12,209 bases of DNA. Source: an uncultured bacterium. GTDB taxonomy: Bacteria; Patescibacteriota; CALEFQ01. Positions 1-7,283 of the stretch are shown here, one piece after another; within the stretch, counting starts at the first letter, position 1, and every line of letters starts with the position of its first letter. Where the stretch lies: NCBI GenBank assembly GCA_937877125.1, contig CALEFQ010000099.1, forward strand, positions 1 to 12,209, read 5' to 3'. Below the pieces are notes generated by a model. It was not told the origin of the DNA, did not search any database, and was given only the letters and a program-made list of their open reading frames with translations. Made by a program: the position numbers and the translations under genes.

Positions 1-1001
1 AGTTGCAATTCACCACTAGAGTGAGGGCGGACAATAATCCCATTGCCGGAATCCATCAATTCCTGTGTGCCGCCAGTATTAGTGGTGACGATCGCCAATC
101 CGCTCGCCATCGCTTCTAGTAATGAATTACTCATACCTTCATTGAGCGAGGGCAGGACAAAAACGTGCCCGCGGCGATAATTAGCGGCGATGCGATCGGT
201 TTTCGGATCAATAAAACCGTGGAATTCAACCCGGCTGGCTAAACCGGCTCGCCTGATCCGCTCTTTCATTTCCGCTTCCAAGCTACCGGTCGACATGGTC
301 AACAATCGAATATTCTTATGTTCTTTGGCAAGCTGGATAAAAGCTTCGATGAGGTAGCGAATTCCCTTGCGTTCAATAAACCGCGAATTGTAAATTATCG
401 TAAATCCGGAATTCCTTTTCTGGCTGTCGGGAAAAAACTTTGTGGTGTCAACCCCGTTCGGGATTACGAAAATCTTTTGAGCCGGGCTTGATTGCAGAGC
501 CAATCGCCTTAGCCCCTCGGAATTTGCCACCACCGCGGCCGCGCGCCGCCAGATGTAATCGCGGCTAAGTTTTTTAAAGATAAGCTGGTCTAGTAATTTG
601 TATTTACGGCTATAAAAAGGGACATCGGAACCGCGCAGTGACACGATATATGGCAAGCCGGTCTTCATTGCTAGGTAGCCGCAAGGGACTCCGAAAAAGG
701 CGTGGACTAAATCGTATTTATGCCGCGCCATTAATTTTTTGGCGGCGCGCCAAGCCTTTCGGCTATACCTGACCAAATCTCCCAGCGACTGGTCGTGAGG
801 ATTGCCCCGTTTGTTTATGTTCAGAAAATAAATTTTGATGTTAGGCGAGACTTTTTCCTCGCGATACTCGCCTGAGGAAGAAGTCAGAAGATCAATGGTT
901 AGATCCTTTTCCTTGGCCAGCTCTTTTAGTAAATAAAAAGTGGCGTTGCCCGCGCCGCCGCCCAAGGGAGGATACTCATAATTGAAAAACAAGATGCGCA
1001 T
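1..1001 (-). CDS. GT4 glycosyltransferase, 3' end cut by the window edge
   Basis: Retaining glycosyltransferase of family GT4 (GT-B fold), predicted to add a sugar from a nucleotide sugar to a growing lipid-linked glycan at the cytoplasmic face. Reading the minus strand from ATG 1001-999 gives 333 uninterrupted codons before the window edge. The start MRILFFNYEYPPLGGGAGN is the classic GT4 N-terminus with a glycine-rich loop. NGVD near residues 182-185 marks the start of the C-terminal domain, followed by the donor-binding motif ERKG. The E-x7-E motif is E288 (EGMSNSLL) to E296, followed by an AMASG turn. Only the last few tens of residues should be missing. The start overlaps the upstream GT2 stop by one base (TGATG), which suggests translational coupling; AAGGA lies about 13 bases upstream, a long spacing. 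Sugar specificity cannot be read from sequence. Confidence 0.93.
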   Translation of the reverse strand, partial: MRILFFNYEYPPLGGGAGNATFYLLKELAKEKDLTIDLLTSSSGEYREEKVSPNIKIYFLNINKRGNPHDQSLGDLVRYSRKAWRAAKKLMARHKYDLVHAFFGVPCGYLAMKTGLPYIVSLRGSDVPFYSRKYKLLDQLIFKKLSRDYIWRRAAAVVANSEGLRRLALQSSPAQKIFVIPNGVDTTKFFPDSQKRNSGFTIIYNSRFIERKGIRYLIEAFIQLAKEHKNIRLLTMSTGSLEAEMKERIRRAGLASRVEFHGFIDPKTDRIAANYRRGHVFVLPSLNEGMSNSLLEAMASGLAIVTTNTGGTQELMDSGNGIIVRPHSSGELQ

Positions 1002-1975
1002 CAGCTATTTTCATTCCTTATGACTTCCCTAATCCGATAAGGCGGATGCCCCAGGATAGCGTATCGGTTGCGGACAATCATATCGGCCAATAAACCAGAG
1101 ACAATAAATAAAACCCCAAATAAACATAGCAAACCAGCAAACAACGTCAGGGCCGTGTCGGACAAGTCTTTTCCTTCGAAGATTTTTAGATACAAGGCGA
1201 AACCGCCACAGATAAAACCGGCCAGCATCGAAATTATTCCCAGTCCGCCAAACAAATGAAGCGGTCGGGCGCTGTATTTATGCCAAAACCAAACAGCCAA
1301 CATATCCAAGATGCCCTTGAATCCCCTTTTCCAGTTGTATTTAGTTTTCCCTTTTTTTCGCTCCTCGTGCCGGACTTCCACCTCGGCGACGCGATAGCCG
1401 TTAATGGTCAATAAAGCCGGAATAAAACGATGCAACTCACCGTATAATTCCAGGTGTTCCAGCGCTTCCCGCCGAAAAGCTTTTAAGGTGCATCCGGAAT
1501 CATGAACATTATCCCTGATAAACATCCAACGGAGACGATTAGCCATCCGGGAATTTAATTTTTTCAGAAAAGGATCGTGCCGGTGTCGGCGCCAGCCCGC
1601 GACCGCGTCCGCGTGGCTATTTTCCAGTTTGTCGAGCAGTTTCGGTATTTCCGAGGGCGGATTTTGCAGGTCACCATCCAGGGTAATAATTATCTCACCT
1701 CGCGATTGTTTGATTCCGGCATCGAGCGATGCGGTCTGGCCGAAATTGCGGCTAAAATTGACGATTGTCAGTGGCTTCAGGGATCGCATGATCTTCAGAG
1801 TGGCATCTCTCGAACCGTCATTGACAAAAATCAGTTCGTATGGTTTTTTTAGGCGACCAAAAACGCTGACCAGCTGACGATGTAGTTCGCCCACGCATTC
1901 GGCCTCATTATAAATTGGCACTACCACCGAGTATTTGCAGGGTGGCATTTTTTGGCCAGAAATTTCGCTCATCAT
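1001..1975 (-). CDS. GT2 glycosyltransferase, polyprenyl-phosphate sugar synthase-like (DPM1/GtrB/ArnC type)
   Basis: Inverting GT-A enzyme, likely moving a sugar from a nucleotide donor to polyprenyl phosphate at the inner membrane face. From ATG 1975 it has 324 residues. VVVPIYNE (17-24) opens the fold, VNDGS (51-55) binds the nucleotide, and DGD (100-102) followed by LQNPP is the metal-binding motif typical of dolichol-phosphate mannose synthase-like enzymes. HDSGCTLKAFR and GKTKYNWKRG are also typical of this group. Two hydrophobic helices close the protein (about PLHLFGGL to YLKIF and TLTLFAGL to LADMI), as in GtrB/ArnC. The frame extends upstream to a TTG at 2026, but that would run through the opposing gene's start; ATG 1975 (or the adjacent ATG 1972, or ATG 1948 just before the conserved region) fits better. 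It is co-transcribed with the GT4 downstream. Being divergent from a GT-C-like gene fits a donor-supply role; that role is inferred. Confidence 0.92.
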   Translation of the reverse strand: MMSEISGQKMPPCKYSVVVPIYNEAECVGELHRQLVSVFGRLKKPYELIFVNDGSRDATLKIMRSLKPLTIVNFSRNFGQTASLDAGIKQSRGEIIITLDGDLQNPPSEIPKLLDKLENSHADAVAGWRRHRHDPFLKKLNSRMANRLRWMFIRDNVHDSGCTLKAFRREALEHLELYGELHRFIPALLTINGYRVAEVEVRHEERKKGKTKYNWKRGFKGILDMLAVWFWHKYSARPLHLFGGLGIISMLAGFICGGFALYLKIFEGKDLSDTALTLFAGLLCLFGVLFIVSGLLADMIVRNRYAILGHPPYRIREVIRNENS

Positions 1976-2003
1976 TGTAAAATTAGCCCTGAAATGGTAA
2001 TTT
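1975..2003 (+). promoter_or_regulatory. Candidate promoter for the plus-strand GT-C-like gene
   Basis: TTGTAA (1975-1980, 4 of 6 to the -35 consensus) is followed after 17 bases by TAATTT (1998-2003), which is preceded directly by TGG, an extended -10 (TGn). The predicted transcription start is at about 2010-2011, on ATG 2011 of the membrane protein gene. No Shine-Dalgarno sequence precedes this ATG, as expected for a leaderless start. It overlaps the minus-strand promoter almost completely, so the two would compete for RNA polymerase. Confidence 0.4.
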
Positions 2004-2008
2004 GTCAA
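1980..2008 (-). promoter_or_regulatory. Candidate promoter for the GT2-GT4 minus-strand operon
   Basis: On the minus strand a perfect -35 TTGACA (2008-2003) is followed after exactly 17 bases by TAATTT (1985-1980), a weak -10 (3 of 6). The predicted transcription start falls at about 1975-1973, on the GT2 start codon ATG 1975 itself, so the message would be leaderless or nearly so. This agrees with the lack of a Shine-Dalgarno sequence at the usual distance before that ATG. Confidence 0.45.
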
Positions 2009-2010
2009 AT

Positions 2011-4101
2011 ATGGTACTCCTCTCAAATCAGCTTAATTTACGAAAAAAGTTAGTGGTTTTCGCGCTGGTTTCAGTGATTTTCACTGGCGTTTTTTGCTTA
2101 ATTACCTGGCCCTGGGCGGCTAGTTTCAGTGAAAAAATACCAGGTCTAGTGGACACTTTTTCCCCAGAAGAATCAATGAATTACGCCGATACCTATCAGT
2201 ATTTAGGCGATTATCGGTTGTTCCAGTCACGAGCCTTTTCCTGGGAATTATTCGACTTGTCATCCCGATCTAATCTTGCAATTTTGCAATTATCCTTTGG
2301 TGAAATAACCGGCTATAATTTATGGTGGTTCGGCAGTTTTTTTATTGCCTTCTGGGGATGTTTTGCCCTGGTCTGGTATCTGACAAAAAATTATTGGGGA
2401 GCTTTTGGGGCGGGCCTAATTTTTTCTTTGGCCCCCTACCATTTCGCCCATTCCTATGGGCACAGCGGCGCGATTTGGTATGGCTGGCTGGCATTTTTAG
2501 CACTCTTCCTGTTGCGCTATTTTGATAACAAGTCAAAAGCTGATTTATTGGCAGGTTTTTTCTTTTTCTATTTAGTTATCCGAGCGGACGACCACTATGC
2601 CCTCTATGGGACTGTCCTTATTTTTGTTCTGTTAATCTACGGATTCGTGGCAAAGAAGATCAAGCTGAGAGACTTTTTTTGTTGGCCGATCATGCTAGGC
2701 CTGGGCGCGGCTGCTGTCCTGGGGTTGCTAGTTCTGCAGAACAACTTTACGGTTCTTTTTTCAGCCGACAATTGGCTGGTTCCTCCCTATACTGACGTTT
2801 ACAATTTCTCTATTGATATTTTAGCGCCGTTTACACCTCCTTCATATCACCTCACCCAAGGCAATCAGCCGTTGCATTCCTTCAACGAAGAGCATTACTG
2901 GTTTTTTTCGGAAAGAACAGTTTATCTTGGATTGGCAACCTTGGCTCTGACGATCGCCGCCATATGGCTAGCTAACAAAAAACGCCAAATTAAATCACTG
3001 GCTGTTTGGCTAGTCTTGGCCGCCGGTTTCTTGATTATGGCATTGGGCACATCTTTAGTACTGGACGGCCAGGTTTTTGAGCCGCTCCATCTTCCCTATT
3101 ACTGGGTTTATCGATATGTCCCGTTTTTCAATATCATTCGAGCGACCGGACGGATTTTCGTTTTATCCATTTTAGGATGGAGCGTTTTGGCCGGCTTGGG
3201 AATTACTTTTTTGCTCGAGAAATTACCGCACCGGAGAAAAATCATTACCGGAATCGCGCTGGCTGTGATTATCGCTCTTGACTTTTCCTACTTCAATTTG
3301 CCGGTCGGCCGGCCGATCGTCCCCAAATTTTATACCGAGGTGCTGGCAATTGATAAAGAAAACTCGCAGGTTCTTGAGATTCCCGGCAGCACCGATTACG
3401 CCATCGGCTCGATGACAAATTACTATGAGATGCTGTCTAATCACCGGAAAGTAAACTTGCGCGACTATTCGAGAACTGGCCGCGTCGACGTTTCGAATAT
3501 AAAAAACAATCCCATCCTTAACACCCTGGCGTATCGGGCCGTGCAACCGGAAACCCCGGAAATTATTAAACACGATTGGCCTAAGCTTTGCCCCGCCGTA
3601 TTAAAAGAAAATAACATCGGTTATATCGTGCTTCATCTAGATTACATGTCGGCACAAGCGATAGCTAAAGAGCGACAGCTATTACAAAGTTGCGGTGTCC
3701 GCCAAGTTTTCGGCGATGACCAGCTGCAGGCTTACCAAGCCGCAAACAATACGGCTATTTCATCTTTGTACCTGACTGAATTAAATTTTCATTCATCTGA
3801 TCCTGAGGCTTTGCAAACTATTTTAATTCACAATCCGACCGAAGAAACTGTTGGGGTCGACTTGAATTTCACGTATCAGTCCAAAACTTATCAACCCAGA
3901 ATGATCACGTTGGAATACCAGGAGACAGTCATTAAAACCGTCGACGTCCCTGGATTCCGGGACGATAATTTTTCTGCCTCTGTCCGGGCATTGCCCGGTG
4001 ACTCGAAGCTAGAAATCAAGTATTTAGGCTTAGGGTCCTCAGTGCCGGAATTTCCTCACCTGACAATAACCGAAATCACTTATTCTTTTATCACCAACTA
4101 A
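2011..4101 (+). CDS. Large polytopic membrane protein with C-terminal extracytoplasmic domain, GT-C glycosyltransferase-like
   Basis: I do not recognise a named gene. From ATG 2011 it has 696 residues. About 11 hydrophobic helices occupy residues 10-425. A loop after the first helix carries acidic residues (SPEESMNYADTYQYLGDY; D60 just before TY), in the place where GT-C enzymes keep their catalytic acid. PFFNIIRATGRIF, near residues 371-383, resembles a proline/arginine motif that I recall from bacterial YfhO-like and PTPS_related membrane families; this is from memory. Residues about 430-696 are soluble. They begin with a short region holding VLEIPGS and end in alternating hydrophobic strands that look like a beta-sandwich. 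The likely role is sugar transfer from a polyprenyl-phosphate donor on the outer face. A TTG at 2002 in frame is an alternative start, but ATG 2011 matches the promoter. It is divergent from the GT2, which could make its donor. Confidence 0.85.
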   Translation: MVLLSNQLNLRKKLVVFALVSVIFTGVFCLITWPWAASFSEKIPGLVDTFSPEESMNYADTYQYLGDYRLFQSRAFSWELFDLSSRSNLAILQLSFGEITGYNLWWFGSFFIAFWGCFALVWYLTKNYWGAFGAGLIFSLAPYHFAHSYGHSGAIWYGWLAFLALFLLRYFDNKSKADLLAGFFFFYLVIRADDHYALYGTVLIFVLLIYGFVAKKIKLRDFFCWPIMLGLGAAAVLGLLVLQNNFTVLFSADNWLVPPYTDVYNFSIDILAPFTPPSYHLTQGNQPLHSFNEEHYWFFSERTVYLGLATLALTIAAIWLANKKRQIKSLAVWLVLAAGFLIMALGTSLVLDGQVFEPLHLPYYWVYRYVPFFNIIRATGRIFVLSILGWSVLAGLGITFLLEKLPHRRKIITGIALAVIIALDFSYFNLPVGRPIVPKFYTEVLAIDKENSQVLEIPGSTDYAIGSMTNYYEMLSNHRKVNLRDYSRTGRVDVSNIKNNPILNTLAYRAVQPETPEIIKHDWPKLCPAVLKENNIGYIVLHLDYMSAQAIAKERQLLQSCGVRQVFGDDQLQAYQAANNTAISSLYLTELNFHSSDPEALQTILIHNPTEETVGVDLNFTYQSKTYQPRMITLEYQETVIKTVDVPGFRDDNFSASVRALPGDSKLEIKYLGLGSSVPEFPHLTITEITYSFITN

Positions 4102-4104
4102 GCA

Positions 4105-4133
4105 TTGCCAATCAGGTTATTTTTGGCTAAAAT
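4105..4133 (+). promoter_or_regulatory. Candidate sigma-70-type promoter for the GT9-to-GT4 operon
   Basis: TTGCCA (4105-4110, 5 of 6) and TAAAAT (4128-4133, 5 of 6) are separated by exactly 17 bases, the best promoter match I see in the window. It begins four bases after the upstream stop codon and predicts a transcription start near 4140, about 21 bases before ATG 4161. It would let the four-gene run from the GT9 to the second GT4 be transcribed apart from the upstream membrane protein gene. Confidence 0.5.
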
Positions 4134-4160
4134 AAGCGTTGTTCATTGATAACTGCACTT

Positions 4161-5330
4161 ATGCCCGCTTACCGTATCAAAAACACGCGCAGTCGTATTC
4201 TAATGCCCTTGGTCAATTTCTTCGGCTATGCGATCTGGGGCTGGTCGAGATTAAGCGCACCGCCCTTAAACCAGGTTTTCCCGAAGAAAATACTGGTTTT
4301 GCTTTTGGATGAGATTGGTGACGTCCTCCTGGCCACGCCGGCCTTGCACCGCTTGAGGAAAATTTACCCTCAAGCCAAGATTGCCGTGGCTGTCCGTCGT
4401 CCCGGATACGCGATTCTGTCAGCGAACCCCGATATCGACGACCTCATCCTGGTCGACCTGCCTCGGTTTAGCGCCCGCCCGAGCGGACTTCTGGCTGATT
4501 TAAAGAATATCAAAAAAGCTCTGCCCGTGTTAATGTCGCGGCTGAAAGAGCCGTATGACCTCGGCCTCGATCTACGTGCCGATTTGCGGACGATCTATTT
4601 ACTGAAAAAAATCGGTCTCCCGATTAGGGTCTCGCAATCTATTCGCGGCGGCGGTTTTTGGCTGACCCATATTCCTCCCTACCACGGCGAATTACACGAG
4701 GCGGAAAGGAAACTCGAGATTGTTAATTTCTTACGCCCTAATTTTAATGAAAAAGTCGACGGCAAATTACGGATAGCTGTGGCTCCGGAAAAAAAGCGCC
4801 AGGCGCGGTTGCACCTATCGAACTCCGGAATTACCGAGTCGCATAAATTTGCGGTGATCCATCCGTTTGCCGGTTGGCCGCCCAAACAATGGCCGGCCGA
4901 ACGTTTCGCCGAAATTTCTCGGTATCTGGCCATAAAGCATCGCCTAAAAGTGGTTATTATCGGCGCTCCCCAAGATAAGCCGGCCGCTGATAAAATCGTT
5001 TCTTTGTCAAACCAGGACGGTGTCGTCTCTTTGGCCGGTGCGATCGACCTGAAAACAACGGCGGCCATAATTGAGCATGCCAGCCTCTTTATCGGCAATG
5101 ATTCCGGTCCAATGCACCTGGCTTGCGCCGTGCAAACCCCGGTAATTGCACTTTTCGGCCAAAACACGCCGCACCGCTACGGACCATGGCAAAATAAAAA
5201 TATAACGCTGTATCACCAAGTGGAATGCTCCCCTTGCCCCCAAACGGAATGCCGGCGCCGCCCTAATTGCCTGGAACTTATTTCAATAGATGAAGTAATG
5301 AAAGCGATCGTTACTTTATTACCAAAATAG
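4161..5330 (+). CDS. GT9 family glycosyltransferase, heptosyltransferase-like (WaaC/WaaF superfamily)
   Basis: GT-B enzyme of the ADP-heptose:LPS heptosyltransferase family. From ATG 4161 it has 389 residues. KKILVLLLDEIGDVLLATPALH (about 42-63) is the family N-terminal motif; the Asp of IGD (D54) matches the proposed catalytic base. FAVIHPFAGWPPKQWPAERF starts the donor domain, and GNDSGPMHLA (D314, H319) is the diagnostic nucleotide-binding signature. A C-terminal cluster C356-x2-C359-x4-C364-x5-C370 matches the cysteine pattern common in WaaF-like proteins. Before the first motif sits an extra segment of about 40 residues with a hydrophobic aromatic stretch (LMPLVNFFGYAIWGW), possibly a membrane-surface anchor. 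A TTG at 4146 in frame, or ATG 4203, are other start options; no Shine-Dalgarno is visible for any. The stop TAG abuts the next ATG with no gap. The family also uses sugars other than heptose, so the substrate is open. Confidence 0.93.
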   Translation: MPAYRIKNTRSRILMPLVNFFGYAIWGWSRLSAPPLNQVFPKKILVLLLDEIGDVLLATPALHRLRKIYPQAKIAVAVRRPGYAILSANPDIDDLILVDLPRFSARPSGLLADLKNIKKALPVLMSRLKEPYDLGLDLRADLRTIYLLKKIGLPIRVSQSIRGGGFWLTHIPPYHGELHEAERKLEIVNFLRPNFNEKVDGKLRIAVAPEKKRQARLHLSNSGITESHKFAVIHPFAGWPPKQWPAERFAEISRYLAIKHRLKVVIIGAPQDKPAADKIVSLSNQDGVVSLAGAIDLKTTAAIIEHASLFIGNDSGPMHLACAVQTPVIALFGQNTPHRYGPWQNKNITLYHQVECSPCPQTECRRRPNCLELISIDEVMKAIVTLLPK

Positions 5331-7280
5331 ATGCCCCTAACCTTGGAAAAATTATCACTGCGCATCTTCCTGGCTTTTTTCGGCTGGCTGCTGACAGCGA
5401 TTTTTCTAGCCATCGCGGGCTGGTTTTCAATAACTGCCGTCATCACAATTTCGGTCCTTGCGGGAGCTACCTTGATAATTTCCTTTTTTGTCCGGCCGGG
5501 GTTCCTGGCTCTAAACAAAAAAGATTTACTGATCATTATCATTATTGCTGCCTTGACCGTCTTTATCGGCGTATCTTTCCACGATCTTCCGCTGGGGCGA
5601 GATCCCGTCAGCTACTCGGTGGCGGCGATCAAAATTTCGGAAACTGGCAGCTTAAGCTTCCAAGACATCTTAACCCGCCCCTATCATGGTTTCACGGCTC
5701 TCGGCTCAGACAATTTCACCTCGCAATTCCTGCCTGGATACAATGTTTACCTGGCAATTTGGTACGCGCTGGGGGGAATGCCGGGGATGATGGCCGCTAA
5801 TAGCCTATTGGTCTTTTTTACCTTACTGGCGATCTACCTGGTCGCCGCCCGCCTCTCTTCGCGCGGCGGCGGCCTGGCCGCGGTGTGCTTAACGGCTAGC
5901 TTTTACGCCTTTCTTTGGTTCAGCCGGGAATGGGCTTCAGAAAATCTCCTGGCCCTGTCATTTTTTAGCAGCGCACTTTTCCTGGCGGTCGGAATCCGCG
6001 AACGAAAAATTGGCTGGGTTTTCGCCGGTTCGCTGCCTGCCGCTTTTTCGATTCTAGTTCGGGGTGAAGGATTATTGTATTTCGGGTTTTACGTTTTAGC
6101 GGCCCTGATCGCGCTAATTTGGTGGCGGCGGCAATTTGACTGGACAAACCGCCAGCGATGGTGGCTTTTAACCTTGGCCGCCTTGCCGTTTATCGCCTTT
6201 CAATTTTATAGCGACCGCTACGGGACCGGCTATGTTTTTGAGCAAGGCGAAAGCATCGGAAACGCCTTGGTAGCCATGTTTGGCAAAACCTCGCCGCTCC
6301 TGGTAATAATCGGAATTTTACTGATAATCCTGATTGTGTTTTTCGTAAAATTTTTCTTTTCTAAGAAACCTAAATTATTTCAGGATCGCTTCCGCTCGAT
6401 CGCCCTGATTATTTTCGGCCTAGGCTTAGTCGCCGGCCTGATTTTCTGGTGGTGGTACGCGCGCCAGATTCCGATAATCAAATGGTCAACTTATCGTCCC
6501 CTGTATGTTTTAGAAGTTTTCAATTGCTACTTTTTGGGGTTATTTTTGGCCGTCGCGTATCTCGGCTTGATAAAGAGAGCCTGGCCTAAATTGGCGTATC
6601 TATTAGTTTTGCTGGCCGTTCCCGCTCTAGTGTTTGTGCTAGATCCTTACATCGCGCTGGATCATCCTTGGTTTTTGCGCCGTTTTGTCGCCGTCTTTTT
6701 CCCCTTAGTCTTCATCCTGGCCGCGGTCGTTTTAGCCCGTTGGCCCTGGCGTCGGAATTTATTCGTCGGCGCGACCGCAGTTTTAGTGATTATAAATATT
6801 TTTGTCAGCGGACCGATCTTGATTTTCCGTGAATATGATGGCAGTTCCTCAGAAGTCGCGCGGCTGGCCAAGTATTTTACAAACCAAGACCTGGTTCTGA
6901 TGACGCCGGGCTGGGAATGGCAAAAATGGGCGTATTACCTGAAGTACGAACATGGTTTAAATGTTTTGCCGTCACAGGAAGGGTTTGAAAATAGACAAGA
7001 GTTTTTTAACCTGGTCAGTAATTACGAACGCGTCTTCGTTATCAGCGACCAAGACGGGCAATATTTTCCCGGCTACAGCGACAGCCAGCTACAGCTCCTC
7101 GACAGCATCACTTTGAAATACCGTGCGATTGATAAACCATTGTGGGGACTCAGCGCCGTCATCGACCGGGACAACGGCCGGATCGACGTGAACGATCTGC
7201 AGCGCCAACAAGACCAGCTACCGCCTGCGCGCATAAATGAGGAAACTGTGCCGCTTAAAATATTTCAATTACAGAAATAA
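5331..7280 (+). CDS. Polytopic membrane protein, GT-C/GT39-like glycosyltransferase
   Basis: 649 residues with about 12 hydrophobic helices up to roughly residue 497, then a soluble C-terminal domain of about 145 residues. Between helices 2-3 and the next helix is a loop with LPLGRDPVSY (D91), resembling the catalytic-acid position in the first extracytoplasmic loop of GT39/ArnT/PMT_2-like GT-C enzymes. FSREWASENLLALSFF, about 105 residues later, resembles the second conserved helix start in that group. These are similarities I recognise, not proof. The expected role is transfer of a sugar from a polyprenyl-linked donor outside the membrane. The start ATG follows the GT9 stop directly (TAG then ATG), so translation is probably coupled; no separate ribosome site is seen. 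It shares overall design with the 2011-4101 protein (helices first, soluble tail last), but I see no obvious sequence identity between them. An O-antigen ligase or polymerase role is a less likely alternative. Confidence 0.87.
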   Translation: MPLTLEKLSLRIFLAFFGWLLTAIFLAIAGWFSITAVITISVLAGATLIISFFVRPGFLALNKKDLLIIIIIAALTVFIGVSFHDLPLGRDPVSYSVAAIKISETGSLSFQDILTRPYHGFTALGSDNFTSQFLPGYNVYLAIWYALGGMPGMMAANSLLVFFTLLAIYLVAARLSSRGGGLAAVCLTASFYAFLWFSREWASENLLALSFFSSALFLAVGIRERKIGWVFAGSLPAAFSILVRGEGLLYFGFYVLAALIALIWWRRQFDWTNRQRWWLLTLAALPFIAFQFYSDRYGTGYVFEQGESIGNALVAMFGKTSPLLVIIGILLIILIVFFVKFFFSKKPKLFQDRFRSIALIIFGLGLVAGLIFWWWYARQIPIIKWSTYRPLYVLEVFNCYFLGLFLAVAYLGLIKRAWPKLAYLLVLLAVPALVFVLDPYIALDHPWFLRRFVAVFFPLVFILAAVVLARWPWRRNLFVGATAVLVIINIFVSGPILIFREYDGSSSEVARLAKYFTNQDLVLMTPGWEWQKWAYYLKYEHGLNVLPSQEGFENRQEFFNLVSNYERVFVISDQDGQYFPGYSDSQLQLLDSITLKYRAIDKPLWGLSAVIDRDNGRIDVNDLQRQQDQLPPARINEETVPLKIFQLQK

Positions 7281-7283
7281 GCT

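Larger units (their letters stand above)
1975..2008. repeat. Imperfect inverted repeat in the divergent intergenic region
   Basis: The left arm 1975-1985 (TTGTAAAATTA) and the reverse complement of the right arm 1998-2008 (TTGACAAATTA) match at 9 of 11 positions, with a 12-base spacer. Each arm holds the -35-like element of one promoter and the -10-like element of the other, so the symmetry may simply reflect two facing promoters. It could also be an operator for a dimeric regulator that controls both directions. The pairing is directly visible; the function is inferred. Confidence 0.55.

Noticed and set aside
1577..1877. Plus-strand open frames opposite the GT2.
   Set aside because: They lie antisense to well-conserved GT2 motifs, have no recognisable domain and no ribosome site; they are shadow frames.
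2002..2010. TTG 2002 as the start of the plus-strand membrane protein.
   Set aside because: It lies within the -10-like element TAATTT; ATG 2011 lies at the predicted transcription start and adds no frame change.
1976..2026. Extending the GT2 upstream to TTG 2026 (17 extra residues).
   Set aside because: It would run through both promoter-like elements and past the opposing start codon; the extra residues precede a region that is not conserved in GT2, and better ATG codons exist at 1975 and 1972.
4107..4127. GCCAA...TTGGC inverted repeat after the first membrane protein gene, considered as a terminator.
   Set aside because: The stem is only five pairs with an 11-base loop and has no following U-tract; the same bases form a much better promoter match.
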